A stretch of 14,702 nt of DNA from Sulfurovum sp. (lineage in GTDB: Bacteria > Campylobacterota > Campylobacteria > Campylobacterales > Sulfurovaceae): positions 1-14,702 of the forward strand of contig JAGGRU010000297.1 of NCBI GenBank assembly GCA_021159425.1, given 5' to 3'. The translations under genes and the position numbers were made by a program. The notes beneath the pieces are model-generated. The model made no database searches, was not told the origin of the DNA, and saw only the letters and a program-made list of their open reading frames with translations. Shown one piece after another: positions 1 to 6,246 of this stretch; position 1 is the first letter of the stretch, and every line of letters begins with the position of its first letter.

Positions 1-41
1 ATTGACTTTGCGTCATATTCTCTAATCGCCTTTTGAGCCAT
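1..41 (-). CDS. aclB: ATP-citrate lyase subunit, 5' end only (AclB-like)
   Basis: Only the first 13 codons lie in the window; the gene runs off the left edge on the minus strand. They read MAQKAIREYDAKS. This resembles the N-terminus of the succinyl-CoA-synthetase-like subunit (AclB) of ATP-citrate lyase, which cleaves citrate to acetyl-CoA and oxaloacetate in the reverse TCA cycle. The related start of animal ATP-citrate lyase also has an AKAI..xxGK pattern. The ATG at 39-41 is preceded by a strong Shine-Dalgarno sequence (AAAGGAGA, five bases away), so the start is secure. The identity rests on a very short peptide and on recall of the family, so it is provisional. If right, aclA should follow beyond the edge and the organism fixes CO2 by the reverse TCA cycle. 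Confidence 0.6.
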   Translation of the reverse strand, partial: MAQKAIREYDAKS

Positions 42-113
42 CGAGTTCTCCTTTAGTTTAGTTCTTATTAGTCTAGCACTAAGTAGTTTTAACTTTTGTC
101 TAAGTAATTTAAA

Positions 114-119
114 CTATAA
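114..119 (-). promoter_or_regulatory. Possible -10 element for aclB
   Basis: On the minus strand this reads TATAGT within an AT-rich stretch, about 70 bases before the aclB start. The 130 bases between aclB and the next gene hold no ORF, so a promoter is expected here. There is no convincing -35 box, which is common in Campylobacterota. The assignment is weak. Confidence 0.3.
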
Positions 120-171
120 GTAGAAAGTAAATATTGTGTATTTTAGAAACAGTTTTTAACGTATAGATACT

Positions 172-1257
172 TTACTTTGTACATGGAAGAATATTGTAGT
201 ATTGTAATTGGTAACGTTCTCTCTCGTTTGATGTATCTTTACAGTCAATTCCTTTTGCTTTTAACTCTTTTGCTAAAAAATAAGGCCTATAGATACTATT
301 TGAAAAATATGTTTTAGGATCTTTAACGACGTAAAACATTGCCTGATATAAAAAAATAATAAAAACACTTAAAACCAGAGATGACATCACTACTTTAAAT
401 CCTAAATTATATCGTTTTTGGAACTCCGGTAAACGAACACGTACACTACGATTGTATAGATCCAGCATTAAAGGAATGGCAATCATAACATACGGTGCAA
501 AGTCTGTAATACTGACTCTCTGTCTAATAGAAAGAATAAGTGAAAAAGCAAGTGCTGTAAATGATATATACCAAAGAAGTGTCTTGTTTTCTCTAAGTAG
601 TATACGGTACATGGTGTAGAAAAAATAGAGGAATACAAGTGGGGAGAATACGGCTGCATAAAGTCCAAATATTTCAGCAAAGTGTCCTGAAGGTCGTCCT
701 CCTATCTCTATACCTTTTGCCAAATAGATAAAAGCTATTAAAAAAGCTCCTGAAGAAATAGAGAGTTTTGTATCTTTATGGATCACACCATAGATCAGTA
801 CAGCAATAAAGAAGATGATAGAAGCCTCATGCACAAAGAAGAGAGCAAGCATAATAAATGGCAATAAAACAAGATGGTTCTTTTCATATAACAGTACAAA
901 AAGTAATACTAAAGGCAATACAATAATGGCAACATTTACTAAAGTACTCCCTGTCACAATTCCCGGTAATAACATAAAAATAAATGTTGAAAGATACGCA
1001 TCTTCACGTTTGGAAAAGTAACGCCTGCTAAATTCATAAAAAAACAATATAGATACAAATCCAAAGAGTATGAAAAAGACTCTTAATCCAAAAAAACCAG
1101 GAATAAAACTTTTTCCCAATTTCATAAATGCAGATACGATATCCTGGGACGCGTAAAGTATTTTTGCCTCATGGGGACTGATAGGTGTTGTAGCTGCAAG
1201 ATAAAAAATGGCTATAGCATAAAAAAAAGTTGCCAATAGAAAATACTGTTTTTTCAT
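172..1257 (-). CDS. Polytopic membrane protein, family-39 glycosyltransferase-like
   Basis: A 361-residue, strongly hydrophobic protein with roughly nine or ten membrane segments spread over its length and a short soluble C-terminal tail rich in charged residues and ending ILPCTK. Near residue 28 the loop after the first membrane segment reads TTPISPHEAK. This resembles the first periplasmic loop of PMT/ArnT-type (GT39/GT83) glycosyltransferases, where an acidic residue is catalytic. That similarity suggests transfer of a sugar from a lipid carrier at the periplasmic face, but substrate and acceptor cannot be read. The ATG at 1255-1257 is preferred over the adjacent upstream TTG because AAGG lies about seven bases before it. 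It begins 16 bases after trpG on the same strand, so the two are probably co-transcribed. A membrane protein of unknown function is the fallback call. Confidence 0.6.
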   Translation of the reverse strand: MKKQYFLLATFFYAIAIFYLAATTPISPHEAKILYASQDIVSAFMKLGKSFIPGFFGLRVFFILFGFVSILFFYEFSRRYFSKREDAYLSTFIFMLLPGIVTGSTLVNVAIIVLPLVLLFVLLYEKNHLVLLPFIMLALFFVHEASIIFFIAVLIYGVIHKDTKLSISSGAFLIAFIYLAKGIEIGGRPSGHFAEIFGLYAAVFSPLVFLYFFYTMYRILLRENKTLLWYISFTALAFSLILSIRQRVSITDFAPYVMIAIPLMLDLYNRSVRVRLPEFQKRYNLGFKVVMSSLVLSVFIIFLYQAMFYVVKDPKTYFSNSIYRPYFLAKELKAKGIDCKDTSNERERYQLQYYNILPCTK

Positions 1258-1273
1258 CAAGAAGCCTTAGAAG

Positions 1274-1834
1274 TTAAAGTTTTAAGAAGTTATCCAACAT
1301 TTCATGTCCATGTTCAGACATGATCGACTCCGGATGAAACTGAACACCATATATCGGTTTGCCTTTGATCTCTAACGACATGATCTCATCATCATCTTTA
1401 CTATGTGATGTTGCGATAATATTGTCCGGTAAGTTCTCTTTATTTACTGTTAAAGAGTGATAACGTGTTGCTCTAAATTCATTTGGAAGATCTTTGAAAA
1501 TAGGTGTTGAAGCATCTACCTCAACCTGAGACGTTTTACCATGCATCATATTTTTAGCCCGTATGACCTCTCCACCAAATGCCTGCGCAATACTCTGATG
1601 CCCTAAACAGATACCAAAAATAGGTGTCGTATCTGCAAACTCTTTAATGACTTCCAGTGTTACACCGGCATCATCCGGTGTTGAAGGACCGGGAGAAAGG
1701 ATGATCTTTTCAGGATCTAATGCTTTGATCTCATCAAGTGTGAGTTCATCATTACGGATAATTTTCAGGTCTGCTCCAAGTTCTCTGCAATACTGCACGA
1801 CATTGTAGGTAAAGCTGTCATAGTTGTCTATCAT
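1274..1834 (-). CDS. trpG: Anthranilate/aminodeoxychorismate synthase glutamine amidotransferase
   Basis: A 186-residue class I glutamine amidotransferase, the usual length. It begins MIDNYDSFTYN, has the oxyanion motif SPGPSTPDDAG at residues 47-57, the nucleophile in GICLGHQ (Cys76), and the His/Glu pair in VQFHPES (His167, Glu169). It supplies ammonia from glutamine to a chorismate-using partner, either TrpE for anthranilate or PabB for aminodeoxychorismate. No partner gene lies nearby, so trpG and pabA cannot be separated; a lone gene often serves both. The start is unusual. The ATG at 1834 is the first usable in-frame codon, but the Shine-Dalgarno sequence (AGGA) sits 26 bases upstream and instead fits an out-of-frame ATG at 1851. 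Many homologs start with three or four extra residues (M-x-L-M-IDNYDSF), and an 8-bp duplication accounts for the difference. Confidence 0.93.
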   Translation of the reverse strand: MIDNYDSFTYNVVQYCRELGADLKIIRNDELTLDEIKALDPEKIILSPGPSTPDDAGVTLEVIKEFADTTPIFGICLGHQSIAQAFGGEVIRAKNMMHGKTSQVEVDASTPIFKDLPNEFRATRYHSLTVNKENLPDNIIATSHSKDDDEIMSLEIKGKPIYGVQFHPESIMSEHGHEMLDNFLKL

Positions 1835-1847
1835 TAATACATTAATA
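1832..1847. repeat. 8-bp tandem duplication at the trpG start
   Basis: The plus strand reads CATTAATA twice in a row (1832-1839 and 1840-1847); on the coding strand this is TATTAATG TATTAATG. Deleting one copy restores ATG GTA TTA ATG ATA GAC, that is MVLMIDNYD, the usual N-terminus of this family fused in frame to the Shine-Dalgarno-served ATG. Confidence 0.85.
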
Positions 1848-1851
1848 CCAT
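1834..1851 (-). CDS. Five-codon leader ORF overlapping the trpG start
   Basis: ATG GTA TTA ATG TAT TAA encodes MVLMY. It is placed nine bases after AGGA (TAGGAACAAATAAA), the only Shine-Dalgarno-like sequence upstream of trpG. Its TAA shares one base with the ATG of trpG (TAATG), the classic arrangement for translational coupling or re-initiation. It appears to be the remnant of the former trpG start, put out of frame by the duplication. Whether it is translated cannot be told from sequence. Confidence 0.5.
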   Translation of the reverse strand: MVLMY

Positions 1852-1881
1852 TTTATTTGTTCCTATCTAAGTCTTGGATGT

Positions 1882-1887
1882 ATTATA
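1882..1887 (-). promoter_or_regulatory. -10 element of the trpG promoter
   Basis: A perfect TATAAT on the minus strand, 31 bases before the first possible ATG (1851), in an AT-rich region with no clear -35 box. Transcription would begin near 1875 and leave a leader of about 25 bases that contains the AGGA ribosome-binding site. It lies between trpG and the divergent toxin-antitoxin promoter. Confidence 0.55.
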
Positions 1888-1941
1888 TCTCTTTATTTTT
1901 ATGTTTGGTCTTTCTTGCGTTTTTTTATAAAAACTTAGCTC

Positions 1942-1970
1942 TTGATATTCAATAACATTTTAGATATACT
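1942..1970 (+). promoter_or_regulatory. Sigma-70 promoter of the toxin-antitoxin operon
   Basis: TTGATA (1942-1947) and TATACT (1965-1970) are separated by 17 bases, so both hexamers match the consensus at five of six positions with ideal spacing. Transcription would start near 1977, giving a 36-base leader with AAGGG six bases or so before the toxin ATG. The -10 box falls inside the palindrome at 1963-2001. Confidence 0.65.
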
Positions 1971-2001
1971 ATAGATACTCAATTAGTATGAATTGTATAT
2001 C
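1963..2001. promoter_or_regulatory. 39-bp imperfect palindrome, likely antitoxin operator
   Basis: The sequence is symmetrical about position 1982: 15 of 19 base pairs match. The outer arms are perfect (GATATAC at 1963-1969 and GTATATC at 1995-2001), as are the inner arms (ATACT at 1975-1979 and AGTAT at 1985-1989). It overlaps the -10 box and the predicted transcription start of the toxin-antitoxin operon. Ribbon-helix-helix antitoxins usually repress their own promoters by binding such nested inverted repeats, so this is the expected operator. Binding is inferred. Confidence 0.55.
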
Positions 2002-2012
2002 AAAGGGTGTAG

Positions 2013-2294
2013 ATGAAAATCATCAGATGGAATGAAGAGAAAAATATAAAATTGAGACTAACGAGGGGTGTATCTTTTGAAGATGTAGAGGAAGCTATAC
2101 TAAATGACGGCTTGCATAGCATAGAGATTCATCCTGACCAAGAAAAATACCCCAATCAAAAAAAGCTCTTTGTAGAGATAGACAATTATATTTATGTTGT
2201 TCCATTTGTGGAGAGTGAAGATGAGATATTTTTTAAGACTATCTATCCTAGCAGAAAAGATACTAAGTTATTACTTGGTAAAAATAAAAAATAG
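2013..2294 (+). CDS. BrnT-like toxin of a type II toxin-antitoxin pair
   Basis: A 93-residue basic protein. The start (IIRWNEEKNIKL at residues 3-14), followed by RGVSFEDVEEAI (18-29), a central YIYVVPF strand and a C-terminal IYPSRKDTKLL, follows the BrnT pattern (W-x-E-K-N..GVSFED..rI..iSaRkat). BrnT proteins are RelE-fold ribonucleases that cleave RNA when the antitoxin is lost. Here the common KHG before VSF is TRG, so this is a divergent member. AAGGG lies six bases before the ATG. The partner gene follows 24 bases downstream, in the toxin-first order typical of brnTA. The fallback is an uncharacterised protein of the same fold. No symbol is given because the subfamily is uncertain. Confidence 0.7.
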   Translation: MKIIRWNEEKNIKLRLTRGVSFEDVEEAILNDGLHSIEIHPDQEKYPNQKKLFVEIDNYIYVVPFVESEDEIFFKTIYPSRKDTKLLLGKNKK

Positions 2295-2318
2295 CTAAGA
2301 ATTTTAGAAAGGCATACC

Positions 2319-2609
2319 GTGAAAAAAGACATGAAAAGAGAACAAATACTTCAAGAACTAGAAGCTGAACAAGCTGCCTATGAAGCTGTAGATTACGTAG
2401 CTATAGGAAATCAAGAATCAGAAAAAGCTATGTTTAAAGCCAATGTAGTAGCAAATGTAAAACAGAAAAAAGCTATCAATATTAGAGCACTGGAAGCAGA
2501 TATCATCAAGATAAAAAGTAAAGCTCTGTCAAAAGGCATCCCTTATCAAACGCTTATAAACTCCGTCATCCACCAATTTGCCAATGATAAGCTACTCGAA
2601 GCAAAATAA
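2319..2609 (+). CDS. CopG/BrnA-like ribbon-helix-helix antitoxin
   Basis: A 96-residue protein starting at GTG, chosen because GAAAGG lies six bases upstream; the next ATG would remove four residues. The N-terminal half is charged and probably flexible or helical (residues 5-35), suited to wrapping the toxin. The C-terminal half (INIRALEADIIKIKSKALSK, residues 54-73, then GIPYQTLINSVIHQF) has the strand-helix-helix layout of CopG-type antitoxins of the BrnA kind, with a short beta-strand followed by two helices. It should neutralise the upstream toxin and repress the operon by binding the palindrome at 1963-2001. The order N-terminal toxin-binding, C-terminal DNA-binding is that of BrnA. Confidence 0.72.
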   Translation: MKKDMKREQILQELEAEQAAYEAVDYVAIGNQESEKAMFKANVVANVKQKKAINIRALEADIIKIKSKALSKGIPYQTLINSVIHQFANDKLLEAK

Positions 2610-2637
2610 GTTCTCTAGTTAAATCACTTTTTGACTA

Positions 2638-3729
2638 TTAATACGCTTTTAACTCATTATAAAGACTATCTCTCTCTATAGGTTGGAAGCCTGAATTTTT
2701 GATCATGGCTACAAAATCATCTAAGTTCATACCGTGCGAAGATGCTGCTCCTGCTGCTGATTGGATGGCTTCTTTTTCTATGGTTCCATCTAAGTCATCA
2801 CAGCCAAACTCTTGGGCTATAAGTGCTAGGTTTATGGTTGCAGTTGCCCAGTAGGCTTTTATGTGCGGAATGTTATCTAACATGATGCGTGAAATGGCAT
2901 AGGTTTTCAATATCTCCTGTCCTGACGGGAACTCTTTTACTTTGAGAAAGTTATTCTCTTTTTGGTATACAAGAGGGATAAAAGCATTAAATCCATTTGT
3001 TTTATCTTGCAGATCACGCAATCGGATCATGTGATCAATACGGTGGGCTCTTGTCTCTATGTGTCCAAAAAGCATCGTTGCATTAGACTCTTTGCCTCTT
3101 TCATGCCACTTTTGGTGTATTTCAAGCCATTGGTCTGAAGTCACCTTTCCTTTACAAAGATATTCCCGTACTTCTTCATCAAAAATTTCTGCACCTCCAC
3201 CTGGCATGGAGTCAACACCGTTTTCTATCATCATGTCTAACACTTCATCGTAAGAGTGTCCATACTCTCTTGTTAGAAAATCTATCTCTGCTGCGGTCAT
3301 TGCTTTAACGTGAAGGTCAGGGTATTGTTCTTTTATCTTTCTAAAAGCACCCATATACCACTCTACTCCGTCATTTGGATTATGTGCAGAGACGATATGC
3401 ATCTCTTTTGCACCGATCTCCTGTGAATGTTTTACGATCTTTAAAATCTCTTCATGGCTCATTGTGTACTGATTTGGATTTTTTCTGCTTGCAGAGTATG
3501 CACAGAATTTGCAAATATCAGCACAGACATTGGTAGGGTTAATGTGACGGTTGATGTTAAAGTAACTTTTTTTACCATACTTCTCTTGACGGATTTCATC
3601 TGCTAATTCGCCTAAAGAATAAAGATCCAGTTCATAAAGTGCTTCACCCTCTTCTTGTGAGAGTCGCTCTTTATTACGCACTTTTTGTATTAGCTTGTCT
3701 TCTTTCTTTAAGTCCATCAAATCATCCAT
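2638..3729 (-). CDS. mqnE: Aminofutalosine synthase (radical SAM), menaquinone synthesis
   Basis: A 363-residue radical SAM enzyme. The 4Fe-4S motif is CADICKFC (Cys69, Cys73, Cys76), preceded by NINRHINPTNV, which is characteristic of MqnE; MIVSAHNP-like and GGGAEIFDEEVR segments follow. MqnE joins the product of MqnA (3-[(1-carboxyvinyl)oxy]benzoate) to S-adenosylmethionine to give aminofutalosine in the futalosine route to menaquinone, the route used by Campylobacterota. The paralog MqnC has the same fold, but the ILKIVKHSQEIGAKEMHIVSAHNPNDG-type region points to MqnE. Two starts are possible: ATG at 3729 or ATG at 3717. No Shine-Dalgarno sequence precedes either, and a perfect -10 box lies only 17 bases upstream of the first. 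The gene diverges from glnD. Confidence 0.92.
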   Translation of the reverse strand: MDDLMDLKKEDKLIQKVRNKERLSQEEGEALYELDLYSLGELADEIRQEKYGKKSYFNINRHINPTNVCADICKFCAYSASRKNPNQYTMSHEEILKIVKHSQEIGAKEMHIVSAHNPNDGVEWYMGAFRKIKEQYPDLHVKAMTAAEIDFLTREYGHSYDEVLDMMIENGVDSMPGGGAEIFDEEVREYLCKGKVTSDQWLEIHQKWHERGKESNATMLFGHIETRAHRIDHMIRLRDLQDKTNGFNAFIPLVYQKENNFLKVKEFPSGQEILKTYAISRIMLDNIPHIKAYWATATINLALIAQEFGCDDLDGTIEKEAIQSAAGAASSHGMNLDDFVAMIKNSGFQPIERDSLYNELKAY

Positions 3730-3744
3730 TTGGTAAATTTTTGT

Positions 3745-3751
3745 TATTATA
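3745..3751. promoter_or_regulatory. Overlapping divergent -10 boxes for mqnE and glnD
   Basis: The 35 bases between mqnE and glnD contain TATAAT on the minus strand (3746-3751) and TATTAT on the plus strand (3745-3750), on essentially the same base pairs. Both genes lack a Shine-Dalgarno sequence in this interval. Transcripts from these boxes would have leaders of roughly ten bases, so both messages would be almost leaderless. This is a prediction from motif position only. Confidence 0.4.
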
Positions 3752-3764
3752 CCAATATTACATT

Positions 3765-6244
3765 ATGGAGAGTATATTGGAGAAAGTAAAAGCCCAGATA
3801 GAAGAGTTGCTTTATAATAATGCCGCAGATTTTGAAATAGCAAAAGTCCTTAAAAAAGATATTAAAACCTATTTCAGTACGCTTGAAGAGACATTTACAA
3901 ACTCTGGTGGGAAAGATTTTCTTGTTAAACATACCAAAAAGATAGATACTGTTCTCAAAATGGTATATCAGGTCGCACAAAGAGAAATGTTTGGAGATTA
4001 TGCTCCCATGAAAAATTCTATTCCTCTTGCTTTGGTTGCACTTGGGTCGTATGGACGGGAACAGCTTTGTGTGTACATTCAGACATTGACTTGATGATCG
4101 TTTATAAAGATATTCCCGGTTACAACACCAAAGAGATGATAGAAAAAATACTCTACATACTTTGGGATACCGGTCTTAAACTTGGACATCGTGTACACAC
4201 TGTTGAAGAGTTATATGAAGTTTCAAAAACTGACATTACTATTAAAACAGCGCTTATTGAGTCTCGTTTTATAGAAGGGTCACATTTTATTTGGATAGCA
4301 ACACAAAATGCTATCTCTCAGATACGTTATGATGACCCTAAAACATTCATAGCATTGAAACTGGAAGAGCAGGAGAAAAAACATAAAAAATTCCCACTCA
4401 CAATGGAACCGAATCTCAAAGGCGGTGTTGGTGGTTTTCGTGATGCCAATCTTGTTTTTTGGGTCGGAAAAGTTTTTTATAATGTGAACAGTATAAAAGA
4501 TCTTCCCTCTAATATTGTAGATGAAAAAGAGTATCGAATTTTCAGGATCGCTTTGGAATTTCTATTCCGTGTACGTTCTGCTCTGCATTTGGCGACGGGT
4601 AAAAAAGAAGACAAATTACGTCTTGACCTTATTCCGAGTATTGCGAAACTGCTTGGATACGAAGAGAGCAAACAAGGACATATGAAATTTGCCAGAAAAG
4701 TAACTGAAAGTCTTAAGATCACTAGGCTTTACAGTACTATTTGGTTAAATAAACTTACCGAAGGGTATATTCCTGCAGACCCTAAAAAGAATTTTATCTA
4801 TCCTGAAACAAAAGATTTCAACGGACTTCTCAAACAATTGTGCGATCATGCAGAAAAACCTTTTTATGCACATTCCACATTCCATCAACAACTTTTACTT
4901 GCAGATAGGCCGGATCGTCCAAATGAGGCACTTTATAAAACAATTGCAAGATTTTTTTATCAGCCATACTCTTATTACATTTTGAGCTCTATTTCCTTTG
5001 CCAGGCTTCTGAAATATGTCATTCCTCCTATTAGACAAGTGGTAGATCTGCCTCAATTTGACGGATATCATCAATATGCCGTAGATATACATTCCATGAA
5101 ATCTGTATACCATTTGGAACATATAGATGATCCTTTTATTCAAAATCTATTTGAAACTTTGGATTACGATGAAAAGGCAATGCTTAAATTAGTCACTTTT
5201 TTACATGATGCAGGAAAAGGACGTAAACGTGATCACCATCTTGTAGGTGCAACACTTTTTAAAATATTTGCAAATAAACTGCAGGTGGACACTGCACTGA
5301 TCAAGATGGGTGAAACCCTCATTCGCTACCATACACTAATGTCTAATGTGGCACAAAGGGAAGATCTATACAGCGAAAAGGTTATTTTGGCATTTGCCTC
5401 ACATTTTAAAACCCAAAAACTTTTAGACATGATCTATATCCTTACTTATGCAGATATGAATGGGGTAGGGGCAGGTACATATACTTCGTTTAATGCACGA
5501 TTAATTAAAACGCTTTATATGCGTTCCATTGAAGCATTGAATCATACGATCATGTTAGATAGAGTTGCAAAACGTATTAAAAAAGAGAAAATACTGAAAA
5601 GACATCCTGATTTTCTTGCTTTGAAAAAAACAGAACAAAAAAAGATCTTACAAATTCCTTCCAATCTGCTTTTTTTACGATACAGACCGGAACGTATTGT
5701 GGCTATTGCCAAAAAAGGATTTGAGACAAAAGAGTATGAGTTTTTGATCAGTAATGATAGATATTTAACTATTGAACTTATTCGTTCAAAATCATTTAAT
5801 TTAGGTTATTTCTTGGGTAAACTCAGCAACCTTGATGTAGTCAATATGGATATTTGTAAACTCTTTGGTGATCTTAAATATTTTAAAATAGACTTTTCTG
5901 TCAAAGTGGACAAGGAAGATATCTTTCTCATTGAAGAGATACTTCATAACTCTTTTGATGACAGTAAAAAAAGTAAACTTCATAACCCTGTCATTAAAAA
6001 GAAAGAACTGGAAATTGACTGTGATCATTCACAAAGCTATGCCATGATGCGCCTGCATACTGTAAACCAAAAAGGTTTGCTTGCCTATATCATTCATATG
6101 TTTGATACGCTTGGTATAGACATTGTCACTGCCAAAATACATACATTTAAAAATAGTGTACGAGATATCTTTCTCATCGAAAAGAATGGAAACTTTTGTC
6201 ATAATACAGACAAAATAATAGATAAACTGACTGGGGAAAATTAA
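3765..6244 (+). pseudogene. glnD: PII uridylyltransferase (GlnD), frameshifted near residue 103
   Basis: GlnD uridylylates and deuridylylates the PII nitrogen-signalling protein in response to glutamine. Reading from ATG 3765 gives 103 matching residues ending in GSYGREQLCV, then six wrong residues and a stop at 4092-4094. The +2 frame continues from 4067 as CVHSDIDLMIVYKD. Together they give an 825-residue protein with all parts: nucleotidyltransferase motif GSYGRE..SDID, the GVGGFRDANLVFW segment near residue 220, an HD domain (HDAGKGRKRDHH, His480-Asp481), and C-terminal ACT regions ending near MMRLHTVNQKGLLA. The break is a TGTGTGT run at 4068-4074. Removing two bases restores exactly the six-residue spacing between GR and SDID seen in E. 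coli GlnD. It is followed by glmS after two bases. It could be a real lesion, a variable repeat or a sequencing error. Confidence 0.88.
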
Positions 6245-6246
6245 AT

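Noticed and set aside
4060..4075. Programmed -1 ribosomal frameshift in glnD
   Set aside because: The junction has no X-XXY-YYZ heptamer and no clear downstream pseudoknot, and a -1 shift would add one residue between the GR and SDID motifs. A two-base insertion restores the family spacing exactly. It is not fully excluded.
6150..6246. glmS ribozyme-riboswitch upstream of glmS
   Set aside because: glmS begins two bases after the glnD stop, so there is no room for the ribozyme outside coding sequence, and its conserved core was not recognised.
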